Positions 35,645 through 42,821 of a DNA stretch of 64,000 bases are shown piece after piece. How positions within the stretch are numbered: position 1 is the first letter of the stretch; each line of letters begins with the position of its first letter. The stretch comes from Bradyrhizobium sp. DOA9 (lineage in GTDB: Bacteria > Pseudomonadota > Alphaproteobacteria > Rhizobiales > Xanthobacteraceae): positions 627,690 to 691,689 of the forward strand of contig NZ_DF820425.1 of assembly GCF_000617845.2 (NCBI RefSeq), given 5' to 3'. The notes beneath the pieces were generated by a model. It made no database searches. It saw only the letters and a program-made list of their open reading frames with translations, and was not told where the DNA came from. The position numbers were made by a program, and so were the translations under genes.

Positions 35645-36548
35645 TCGTTTCTTTCGAGATTTTATAGCAGTAGGGAGCAGTGCTGCTCAAGCGGACGGCG
35701 TCGCCCTCCTTCAGCCCGGCACGCGAAATGAAGTCAGCCACTGCGCTGCGCGCACGCAGGATGCGCTTGGTACCGTCTATGTCGGTCTCGATCGTACTCC
35801 CAGGACTGAAGGTGATAGTGACTGCCCTCGGAGCTATCTCTGACCGGTTGCCGCCTCCAATCGCGTCGCTGGGGAAGAAATCCAGCGGAACATAAATGTG
35901 ATTGTTGCGAATATTACCGCCTGTAACTTTGACGATGCGACTGGTCCCCGATCGCGCAACGTCCGTGCGCGGCTCGACCGGTACCGCACTTCGCGGATGA
36001 GGAGGCGACTTGGCTGTCTTTTCCAGCGGTAGCGGGGGCAATGCACGCGGGAAGTATGATCGGTGTCTATCACCCTCTTCATCCAATTCGACCGAATCTG
36101 GTTTCGCCGGAATGCGCACCTTGTCCACGACTTGGTTACTCTGGGCCTCAATCGCCCGAAGTACGTCCTGCCCCAGATTAACCCAGATCACCGCCCCAGA
36201 TGGATGTTTGTAGGGAACGGGACGGGATAGTGGACGGGCATTGGCCAGGACCCAGGGTGTCCGCCACCCGTCCGCGAACGCCTGGGCTTGACGGCCCCGA
36301 GGAATCCGATGCTTCGGTTCAGCCTCGGCGTATTCGGTCGCTGATAAGAGTGGGTTCAGGGAGTTGACGAGGGCAGCGGTGCCGACAACCTGACCGCTGC
36401 CCTTGCGAATGAGCGCAATGCGGCCACGGTGATGACAAGCGGTCTTGCGCATCTCCCAAATCTTCTCGCCCTGAAGAATCAGGCTGATCCACGGCTCGTC
36501 AACAATTAGGCCTTTCATTCCCCAACTTTCGTTCGAATCTGATGTCAT
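35634..36548 (-). CDS. ASCH-domain protein of the defence operon (304 aa)
   Basis: Residues 11-80 match an ASCH domain: MKGLIVDEPWISLILQGEK, then KTACHHRGRIALIRKGSGQ. ASCH domains bind RNA or modified nucleotides; some family members are hydrolases. A central Pro/Lys-rich linker is followed by a C-terminal region (about 205-304) with IRNNHIYVPLDFFPSD, then AVTITFSPGSTIETDIDGT and a barrel-like end. The start is the ATG at 36548, but MKGLIV at 36518 is a good alternative, since ASCH proteins often begin there. It lies between the helicase and methyltransferase genes and overlaps the latter by 11 bases. Its role in this system is not known to me. Confidence 0.75.
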   Translation of the reverse strand: MTSDSNESWGMKGLIVDEPWISLILQGEKIWEMRKTACHHRGRIALIRKGSGQVVGTAALVNSLNPLLSATEYAEAEPKHRIPRGRQAQAFADGWRTPWVLANARPLSRPVPYKHPSGAVIWVNLGQDVLRAIEAQSNQVVDKVRIPAKPDSVELDEEGDRHRSYFPRALPPLPLEKTAKSPPHPRSAVPVEPRTDVARSGTSRIVKVTGGNIRNNHIYVPLDFFPSDAIGGGNRSEIAPRAVTITFSPGSTIETDIDGTKRILRARSAVADFISRAGLKEGDAVRLSSTAPYCYKISKETNAR

Positions 36549-36569
36549 CAGAATTTCCGGCGCTCCGTC

Positions 36570-39500
36570 TCAGGAAGGCGCCTGTCCCAGCGTTAGCAGC
36601 TCTTGCACATTCAGCATCACTGCCATTTCGGCGAACGCTAGGTCCCTGTTGAAAAACCGCCGTACATAGACCGGCTCCTGTGCATAACCTCCTTCGATCT
36701 GCACAATAGCGAGGATGAACGCATCGGGCGCATTCAGGGACGCCAGAATCTCGTTCTTGGTAAGGATAATTTCGCGGCCCCCTGCTTGCCGCCCCTTCAC
36801 TTCGATGAACCGGAGATGACCGGCTTTGAGATCTCGACTCTCAATGTCCCATCCTCTCTTTTCGACTGAGACATCGCGAGGCTCGTGACCAAGGGCACGC
36901 TCGGCCGCGATCACTGCCTCCATCGCAAGCCGTTCAGTTAGCGCGCGGGCGATCGGATCCTCCTGAAAAGCATCCGGACCGGCTTTAGACGCATGTCCCA
37001 ACTTTGCTCGGAGAAGCCCAACCGGAATGACGAGCGCAGCGCCCTTCAAGATCGGTGGCAATGCAGAGATCTGCCGCTCACGATCCAGCTCCGTCTGACG
37101 CCGCTGTAGGCGTTCGACAAGACGCGCCGCTGTCGCCTCGGCATTCTGAGCGTTAATACGCTGTTCTTTGCCAGCCCGCTCCTCTTCCCGAAGGCGCGCA
37201 GCGCGAGCATCCCAGTAATTGATCTCCCTGGTCAGCCGGGCGCGAACCTCACGCTCGACCTTGTCGATTTCAGCGAGTCGCCGCGATTTGACCTCGCTCA
37301 GATGGTCGGGGACGAGAATGCGAACTGCGTAGCTAAGTGCCCGGTTTTCTACGTCGTCTGCCAGCCAAGGCGCAGAGATCACATCTGCGACGGCCGACCG
37401 TTCCTCTGCCCTGATCGGGCGAAAGTCGAGATAGGGCGCGGGGCCTCCATCGACTGCCGAGCCCTCCTCCTTCAGGAAAAGAAACTGAAGGCGTTGCGAG
37501 ACGGCGCGCGGCTCTCCAGACCTGCTAGTCCTTGCATCGCGAATTGCGTGTTCGAGATAAACAAGAAGGCGAGCATTCTCGCTTTCATCTGTCTCATCGA
37601 CCAGCACACCCCCTTGAGACAAGAGCGGTTGGTAACGTTCGAGCACCACGTCAACTACTGCCTCAAGCAGCGGATGGCCAGGGGCAACGAGTTCAGCCTG
37701 TGGCTGACCTACTACGAGATCTTTCTCGAACGTAATTCTCGAGTATCGGTCCAGCACCGGATCGGAGCGACCAATCAACCTGTCGCGCTCTTTCAAGATC
37801 GAAGGAACACGAAGGATCTCAAAGCGCCCCTTCTCACGCTCTGCAATTCGGCCACCGAACATTGTGAACGCTTCACGAAAGAACGCGCCTATGAAGTGCG
37901 GCTGAAGTCGACGCGCCTGTGCTCGCTCCATTTGCTCCCGAATTTCAGCCACCGCACTCGGATTCATGCCCTCTGAGGTAAGCTTCCGCTCGGCTACGAG
38001 CTTCTCGATGGCATCGGCGTCCACCGCGCCATCGACCTTGCGGAAGAGTTCGGCCTTCTTCTCTGGACGATCGCCGTAGCGGATGGCATCGACAAGCAAA
38101 TCACGCAAGGAATGCCCTTCGAACAGCTCGCCGAGCACGTCGTAGACCTTACCACCGAGAGCTGCGCGCGCCTCCTCCAATTTTTCGAGCAGGCGCCGAT
38201 AGACTTCGCCTTCTCTCGTATTGGCGGCGCACAAGTTCCAAAGATGGCAAACCTCTGCTTGACCTATACGGTGAATGCGGCCGAAACGCTGTTCAAGCCG
38301 ATTAGGATTCCAAGGTAGGTCGTAGTTCACCATCAGGTGAGCGCCACGCTGAAGGTTGACGCCCTCGCCCGCGGCATCGTTCGCGATCATGACGCGAACC
38401 ACCGGATCGGAATTGAACGCAGCGATTGCAGCCCGCCGCGCCTCACGCGCAATGCCTCCATGAATCACTACGACGGCAGACGGATCTCCAATGCGCGCGG
38501 CGATCTTCTGCTGCAGATATTCGAGGGTGTCCTTTGGCTCAGTGAAGATAAGCACCTTCCGACGGAGGCCCGTGCTTCGGTCAAGCATCACGGGCTCATC
38601 AAGAATGGACTCGAGTTCACGCCATTTGGCATCATGGCCGGACAATTTCAGGCGCAATGCGCGCTCTTCTAGGTCCCTAAGTATCACGATCTCAGCTTCA
38701 AGCTCGGCCAGCGTTGCGGCGGCCGTCGCCTGATCGACGATCTGATCCTCCGCCGCTTCGGCCTCGGCTCCTGGAACTTCGTCAATGTCGTCGGGATCAT
38801 AAGAGGGGAGCACTGGCGTCCGGCTGAGGGGTGTAGCGCCCGGCTGTCGCAGCAACCTCTCTTCCCGCAGTCTTTCCTCCAGCCGCTTTCTGCGCCTCTC
38901 CAGTGACCTGTGAATGGCTGCAGGGGAAGAAGCCAGCCGACGCTGAAGGATTTGGAGAGCGAAACCCACGCTCGATCGGCGCTTGTCATCGCCTGTTCGA
39001 TCAGCGCGATTCATCTCCTCGCGAACGTAGGTGGTGACTGCCTGATACAGGTCAGCTTCGACCGGCGACAACGCATAACTTGCTGTGTAGGCTCGCCGCT
39101 CCGGAAAGAGCGGAGTGCCATCGAAACGATATAGCTCCTCCTTGGTGAGCCTCCGCATCATGTCTGACACGTCGGCCTTGTGGACACCTTCGCGGAATCG
39201 CCCTTCGAAACGATCCGCATCGAGAAGCCCCATGAACAACTGGAAATCCGCTTCCTTGCCGTTGTGCGGTGTCGCCGACATGAGCAGGAAGTTGCGGGCT
39301 CTTGTTCCGAGCAGTCTGCCCAGCTTGTAACGTTGGGTTTCCTTGACCTCGCCACCGAAGTAGGAGGCCGCCATGCGATGAGCTTCATCGCAGATGATCA
39401 GGTCCCAGTCTGGAGCCGCCTCCAGCTTGGCTTTCAACTCGTCTGAACGCGCAGCCATGTCCAGCCGTACAATCAGGCGATTTTTCTCGACAAATGGATT

Positions 39501-40088
39501 GCCGGTGATGGAGGCATCGATCTGATCTCGCGTTAGGAGATCGAACCCGAGCCCAAACTTTTCAGCGAGTTCTTCCTGCCACTGCTCGACAAGGCTCCCG
39601 GGGGCAACGATCAGACACCGATCCACGTCACCACGGATCATCAGCTCCTTGATCAGAAGACCAGCCATGATGGTCTTTCCTGCTCCGGGGTCATCCGCGA
39701 GTAGGAAGCGGAGCGGCTGCCTCGGCAGCATCTCGCCATACACAGCCGTTATTTGGTGAGGGAGTGCTTCGATCTGGGACGCACTGACGGCGAGATAGGG
39801 ATCGAATAAATGAGCGAGCCGGATGCGGTAGGCTTCCGACGCTAAGCGCAGCAACCCACCATCAGCATCGAATGCGTATGCTCGGCCGCTGTCAACCAAT
39901 TCGAAAGACGCATCTTCGCCGCGGTAGAGAAGCCGTTCAGAGACCCGACCATTGACCCGAAAGGCTATGTTGATCGCATCTGGGCCAAACTTGGCGACTT
40001 GAATGATCTCGGCCGGGCCGGAAGCGTCGAGTCCACGAACGACACTTCCAGGCCGGATCAAATCGAACACAGATGTTTGCTTTTCCAA
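36570..40088 (-). CDS. SNF2-family helicase with C-terminal DUF3883-like domain (1172 aa)
   Basis: Superfamily 2 helicase motifs are complete. Motif I is DDPGAGKTIMAG (132-143), motif II is CDEAHRMA (DEAH 234-237), SATPHN is motif III, and QRFGRIHRIGQ is motif VI. The arrangement is that of SNF2/DrmD-like DNA translocases. The last ~110 residues (GWDIESRDLKAGHLRFIEVKGR) look like DUF3883, a PD-(D/E)XK-related nuclease-like module (D...EVK). A long coiled-coil region connects the two. It is 24 bases downstream of a small gene and 21 bases upstream of the ASCH gene. In DISARM-like systems such helicases act on invading DNA with the methyltransferase. The full name of this system should be checked. 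Confidence 0.88.
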   Translation of the reverse strand: MEKQTSVFDLIRPGSVVRGLDASGPAEIIQVAKFGPDAINIAFRVNGRVSERLLYRGEDASFELVDSGRAYAFDADGGLLRLASEAYRIRLAHLFDPYLAVSASQIEALPHQITAVYGEMLPRQPLRFLLADDPGAGKTIMAGLLIKELMIRGDVDRCLIVAPGSLVEQWQEELAEKFGLGFDLLTRDQIDASITGNPFVEKNRLIVRLDMAARSDELKAKLEAAPDWDLIICDEAHRMAASYFGGEVKETQRYKLGRLLGTRARNFLLMSATPHNGKEADFQLFMGLLDADRFEGRFREGVHKADVSDMMRRLTKEELYRFDGTPLFPERRAYTASYALSPVEADLYQAVTTYVREEMNRADRTGDDKRRSSVGFALQILQRRLASSPAAIHRSLERRRKRLEERLREERLLRQPGATPLSRTPVLPSYDPDDIDEVPGAEAEAAEDQIVDQATAAATLAELEAEIVILRDLEERALRLKLSGHDAKWRELESILDEPVMLDRSTGLRRKVLIFTEPKDTLEYLQQKIAARIGDPSAVVVIHGGIAREARRAAIAAFNSDPVVRVMIANDAAGEGVNLQRGAHLMVNYDLPWNPNRLEQRFGRIHRIGQAEVCHLWNLCAANTREGEVYRRLLEKLEEARAALGGKVYDVLGELFEGHSLRDLLVDAIRYGDRPEKKAELFRKVDGAVDADAIEKLVAERKLTSEGMNPSAVAEIREQMERAQARRLQPHFIGAFFREAFTMFGGRIAEREKGRFEILRVPSILKERDRLIGRSDPVLDRYSRITFEKDLVVGQPQAELVAPGHPLLEAVVDVVLERYQPLLSQGGVLVDETDESENARLLVYLEHAIRDARTSRSGEPRAVSQRLQFLFLKEEGSAVDGGPAPYLDFRPIRAEERSAVADVISAPWLADDVENRALSYAVRILVPDHLSEVKSRRLAEIDKVEREVRARLTREINYWDARAARLREEERAGKEQRINAQNAEATAARLVERLQRRQTELDRERQISALPPILKGAALVIPVGLLRAKLGHASKAGPDAFQEDPIARALTERLAMEAVIAAERALGHEPRDVSVEKRGWDIESRDLKAGHLRFIEVKGRQAGGREIILTKNEILASLNAPDAFILAIVQIEGGYAQEPVYVRRFFNRDLAFAEMAVMLNVQELLTLGQAPS

Positions 40089-40112
40089 CCGAACCGCCCC
40101 CCAAGTAGCGGA

Positions 40113-40484
40113 CTAGTATCCGAACGCGGCTATATAGGCCCGCTCGTCGAGCAAATACGAAGGCTGCTGGTTAGAGCGACGTTCGACTCGCGTGGTCGAC
40201 TGCTGAGCAGGTTTGCTCAACTCCTCGAAACCCAGCACGGCTCGCCATTCCTGATAGAACTTCCGAAGTAGAAGCGAGGCAACTTGCGGCTCGCTCCTCG
40301 CGGAAACTTCCACCAAGGCTTTCTTGGTCCCGTCCTGCAGCGCCTCACAGAGCGCCCATACCGTCCCGCTCCGCTTTACAATAGCCAGATTCCGAACGCC
40401 GGCCTGTTCCAGTAGCCATTCGCCCGCTGCCTCCATAGTCTCGAATGAAACCGTTCTCCCAGCCCCGACCAACGTCAGTCGCAT
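40113..40484 (-). CDS. Small first gene of the defence operon (123 aa), unknown
   Basis: The 123-residue protein starts MRLTLVGAGRTVSFETMEAA and ends with a basic, Gln/Ser-rich tail. The N-terminal half is strand/helix mixed (ETMEAAGEWLLEQAGV, then LCEALQDGTKKALVEVSA) and has no signal peptide. I found no family. The start at the ATG at 40484 has GGGGGTGATC just upstream, whereas the longer form from 40550 would cross the inverted repeat at 40512-40552. It is the leading gene of the operon, 24 bases before the helicase gene, and is probably transcribed with it. It may be an accessory or regulatory subunit. Confidence 0.6.
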   Translation of the reverse strand: MRLTLVGAGRTVSFETMEAAGEWLLEQAGVRNLAIVKRSGTVWALCEALQDGTKKALVEVSARSEPQVASLLLRKFYQEWRAVLGFEELSKPAQQSTTRVERRSNQQPSYLLDERAYIAAFGY

Positions 40485-40511
40485 GATCACCCCCGCTATC
40501 CAATGCACCTC

Positions 40512-40552
40512 GCGTGGGTCACCGCTACTTGCGAGAAAGAATTGACCCACGC
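40512..40552. promoter_or_regulatory. Perfect 10-bp inverted repeat, candidate operator of the defence operon
   Basis: GCGTGGGTCA (40512-40521) and TGACCCACGC (40543-40552) are perfectly complementary and spaced 31 bases start to start, about three helical turns on the same face of DNA. The pair stands 28-68 bases upstream of the operon's first ATG (40484) and before the divergent HTH-like gene. A regulator binding both halves could control both directions. Confidence 0.65.
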
Positions 40553-40704
40553 AACCTACACTTTAGAACGGAGGGTTGGGAAACACTTAACTTCGTGGCC
40601 AGATAGCTTGAGCAGGGGTCTAGGAAAGGTCGGAGCACGGCTCAAGGAGATTTTCGATGAGGCCCCTGCAGCGTCCTTTTCGACCTCCGAACTGTGCAAG
40701 TTGG

Positions 40705-42128
40705 GATCGTGTCCCGTGGCGTGGTGTAGCTGAGTGCAGTTCACCGCGTTCGCCGGCATGGGCCGGATCGGTCAGCTGGCGATTGCCGGGAAGCTGACGG
40801 CGGGATCATCGCCCAACGGGGCGATGGTTTCCAGTGTCATGTAGCGACCGCGTTGAACCGCCCACTCGTCGTTCTGTTCGAGCAGGATGGCGCCGATCAG
40901 GCGGGTGATGGCGTCCTCGTTCGGGAAGATGCCGACCACTTCGGTCCGCCGCTTGATCTCGCCGTTGACGCGTTCGAGCGGATTGGTCGAGTGCAGCTTG
41001 GCCCGGTGCGCGGCTGGGAAGCTCATGTAGGCCAGCACATCGGTCTCGGCCTCGTCGAGGAACGCCGCGAGCTTGGGCAGTTTGGGACGCAGCTGATCGG
41101 CAATGCGCCGCCATTGCGCGCGTGCCGCCTCGGCATCGTCCTGGGCAAACGCGGTGGCGATGAAGGCGGAGACGACGCGCCGTCCGCTCTTGCCGGCATG
41201 CGCCAGCGCGTTGCGCATGAAGTGCACGCGGCAGCGCTGCCAGGTGGCGTTGAGCACCTTGGCGACGGTGGCCTTGATGCCCTCGTGGGCGTCGGAGACG
41301 ACCAACTTGACGCCACGCAAGCCCCGGCGGGCGAGCTTGCGCAGGAACGCGGTCCAGAACGTCTCGGCCTCGGACGGGCCGATATCCATGCCGAGCACCT
41401 CGCGCCGGCCGTCGCTGTTGACACCCACCGCAATGATCACCGCGACCGAGACGATGCGCCCGTTCTGGCGCACCTTTACGTAGGTGGCATCGATCCACAA
41501 ATACGGCCAGTCGCCCTCGATTGGGCGGTTGAGGAAGGCCTTCACCTTGTCGTCGATCTCGGTGCACAGCCGCGACACCTGGCTCTTGGAGATGCCGCTC
41601 ATGCCCATCGCCTGCACCAGATCGTCGACGGAGCGGGTTGAGACGCCCTGCACGTAGGCTTCCTGCACCACGGCGGTGAGTGCCTTCTCGGCCATCCGCC
41701 GCGGCTCGAGGAAACCCGGGAAGTAGGAGCCCTTGCGCAGCTTGGGAATACGCAGCTCGACCGTGCCGGCGCGGGTCTCCCAGCTCCGATCGCGGTAGCC
41801 GTTGCGCTGGACCTGACGCTCCTGGCTCTTCTCGCCGTAAGCGGCTCCGGTCAGGCCTTCGACCTCCAGCTCCATCAGCCGGTGGGCGGCAAAGCCGATC
41901 ATCTCGCGCAACAGATCGGCATCAGGGGTCTTCTCTACGAGCGCGCGCAAGTTCATCATGTCGTCGGTCATCGGTGGTTCCTCGAATCAGGTTGGCTGTC
42001 GCAATCCAAACCTTACCGACGAATCATCGGTGACCACCCGCAAAGCCGCCCGCCCGCTACGGCGCTATCGGAGGGCGCGCGGGCGGGCGACTTTGCTCAT
42101 CAGCTACACCACTTCTTGGGACACGACC
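40705..42128. mobile_element. IS256-family insertion sequence, intact, 8-bp target duplication
   Basis: The element is 1424 bp with ends GATCGTGTCCC (left) and, on the other strand, GGTCGTGTCCC (right). Imperfect inverted repeats extend to GTGGTGTAGCTGA. It is flanked by a perfect 8-bp direct repeat CAAGTTGG (40697-40704 and 42129-42136), typical of this family. The perfect duplication and intact transposase point to recent insertion. Confidence 0.92.
40772..41971 (-). CDS. IS256-family transposase (399 aa)
   Basis: The transposase matches the IS256/mutator type: [20 protein letters not shown] near the N-terminus, and DDE residues in [11 protein letters not shown] (D161), [11 protein letters not shown] (D227) and [15 protein letters not shown] (about 328-342). 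C/H residues [13 protein letters not shown] are also typical. Length (399 aa) is normal. It cuts and joins DNA at the IS ends and makes 8-9 bp target duplications. The element holds no other gene. The start at the ATG at 41971 is good. No frameshift is seen, so it is likely functional. Confidence 0.95.
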   Translation of the reverse strand: MTDDMMNLRALVEKTPDADLLREMIGFAAHRLMELEVEGLTGAAYGEKSQERQVQRNGYRDRSWETRAGTVELRIPKLRKGSYFPGFLEPRRMAEKALTAVVQEAYVQGVSTRSVDDLVQAMGMSGISKSQVSRLCTEIDDKVKAFLNRPIEGDWPYLWIDATYVKVRQNGRIVSVAVIIAVGVNSDGRREVLGMDIGPSEAETFWTAFLRKLARRGLRGVKLVVSDAHEGIKATVAKVLNATWQRCRVHFMRNALAHAGKSGRRVVSAFIATAFAQDDAEAARAQWRRIADQLRPKLPKLAAFLDEAETDVLAYMSFPAAHRAKLHSTNPLERVNGEIKRRTEVVGIFPNEDAITRLIGAILLEQNDEWAVQRGRYMTLETIAPLGDDPAVSFPAIAS

Positions 42129-42461
42129 CAAGTTGGTCTATCGCACCGAAGCGATCCAGAAGAAGCACCGGGTCGCGGTGTTGAGAGCCTTGCGGACCCT
42201 GGCGAGACGGGAGCAGGCTGAGATCTGGTTCATTGTTCTGCGCCATGAGAAGGCTGACACCGAGTGGCTCGGGAAACGATGCCCCTACAGATCGAAAGCT
42301 GCGCGCCGACTGCGATGAGGGGCGTTAGAGAAAAACGCCTTTTGTCGGTTCGTAGTCTGATCCGGCTCGCTCGATGGGGGGCTATGTCAAATAAAAAAAT
42401 GAACCCGCTTCTGCCGAGGCAGATCAGTCTCAGCGGACTCAAAATCCACTTTGCAAACGGT

Positions 42462-42480
42462 GGTTGCTACTTGGTAGCTA
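42462..42480. repeat. Right-end copy of the integrase arm-site-like 19-mer
   Basis: GGTTGCTACTTGGTAGCTA here differs from the left-end copy (18790-18808) at two adjacent bases. It lies 45 bases inside attR, while the left copy lies 108 bases inside attL. The sequence is otherwise rare in the window. The 42319-42525 stretch holds no gene that I can support. Confidence 0.5.
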
Positions 42481-42524
42481 GACAGGAAAAAGCCGGTCGT
42501 CAGTTCGGCTAAGTCATTGAAATG

Positions 42525-42571
42525 ATGGCGCGCCCGGAACGATTCGAACGTCCGACCCTCAGATTCGTAGT
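42525..42571. repeat. Right attachment repeat (attR), within tRNA-Arg
   Basis: These 47 bp are identical to attL. They overlap the 3' 46 bases of the intact tRNA-Arg gene on the minus strand plus one flanking base. Recombination with attL would excise the island and leave one intact tRNA gene. Confidence 0.95.
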
Positions 42572-42602
42572 CTGATGCTCTATCCAGCTGAGCTACGGGC
42601 GC
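42526..42602 (-). tRNA. tRNA-Arg (anticodon ACG), 77 nt with encoded CCA
   Basis: On the minus strand GCGCCCG pairs with CGGGCGC as acceptor stem, with a discriminator G and encoded CCA. The D-arm (AGCTCAGCTGGAT) and the T-arm (TTCGAATC) are normal, and the anticodon stem TCAGA/TCTGA holds loop CTACGAA, giving ACG. After inosine formation ACG reads CGU/CGC/CGA. The gene is complete although its 3' half was supplied by the island. Confidence 0.97.
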
Positions 42603-42747
42603 GTGTTTCGCAAGCAGCGCGGGCAGGGCCCGCAAGCAGCCCCCGGCGGAGCCGGAGGGGGTGCGAAAGAGCGCTCTGACTAGCCGCTCTTGCCCCGATT
42701 GGCAAGGTCCGGGAGGGGGAGATTTTTGCGCATTTCGACGTCACCGT

Positions 42748-42775
42748 CGTCATTCCGGAATGGCCCGGAATGACG
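42748..42775. repeat. Short palindromic repeat
   Basis: CGTCATTCCGG (42748-42758) and CCGGAATGACG (42765-42775) form a perfect 11-bp inverted repeat around 6 bases. The GTCATTCC ends match those of the longer repeat at 56088. It may act as a REP-like element or bidirectional terminator after the kinase gene. Confidence 0.7.
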
Positions 42776-42821
42776 GAAGGAATGGAGATCGCCCCCCTCG
42801 CTTAGTCGGCCGCTGGCCGGC

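Larger units (their letters stand above)
40611..42318 (+). pseudogene. Winged-helix-like regulator gene split by the IS256 element
   Basis: Joining 40611-40704 to 42137-42318 (removing the insertion and one copy of its 8-bp duplication) gives an unbroken 91-residue frame. It starts with LSRGLGKVGARLKEIFDEAP, then FSTSELCKLVYRTEAIQKKH and RVAVLRALRTLARREQAEIW, ending RSKAARRLR. The pattern resembles small wHTH proteins of mobile elements from memory. A TTG at 40611 is the proposed start; the frame is open further to 40503 but overlaps the operator repeat. It is divergent from the defence operon, so it is a plausible regulator of it. As it stands, the protein is cut after about 30 residues. The frame fits exactly (1432 inserted bases). 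Confidence 0.75.
18636..42571. mobile_element. 23.9-kb tRNA-Arg integrated genomic island with defence cargo
   Basis: The element is bounded by a perfect 47-bp direct repeat (18636-18682 and 42525-42571) identical to the 3' 46 nt of tRNA-Arg(ACG) plus one flanking base. It holds a tyrosine integrase next to the left end, an AlpA-like protein, a primase, a RepA-like ATPase, three small cargo units with intervening palindromes, and a large five-gene defence-like operon. An IS256-family insertion lies near the right end. No conjugation, mobilisation, capsid or packaging genes were seen, so it is not self-transmissible on its own evidence. Cargo genes at about 23.8-26.2 kb look less GC-rich than the flanking chromosome. 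Confidence 0.92.

Noticed and set aside
29354..40484. Operon as classical DISARM or as a type I restriction system
   Set aside because: No DrmA/B/C-like genes, and no HsdS or HsdR-like specificity arrangement; only the helicase-plus-methylase theme is shared.
42430..42460. GGACTCAAAATCC-like segment near the right island end, resembling a tRNA-Leu anticodon arm
   Set aside because: Only a short stretch matches; no acceptor, D or T arm can be built around it, so it is not a tRNA or a supported second att site.
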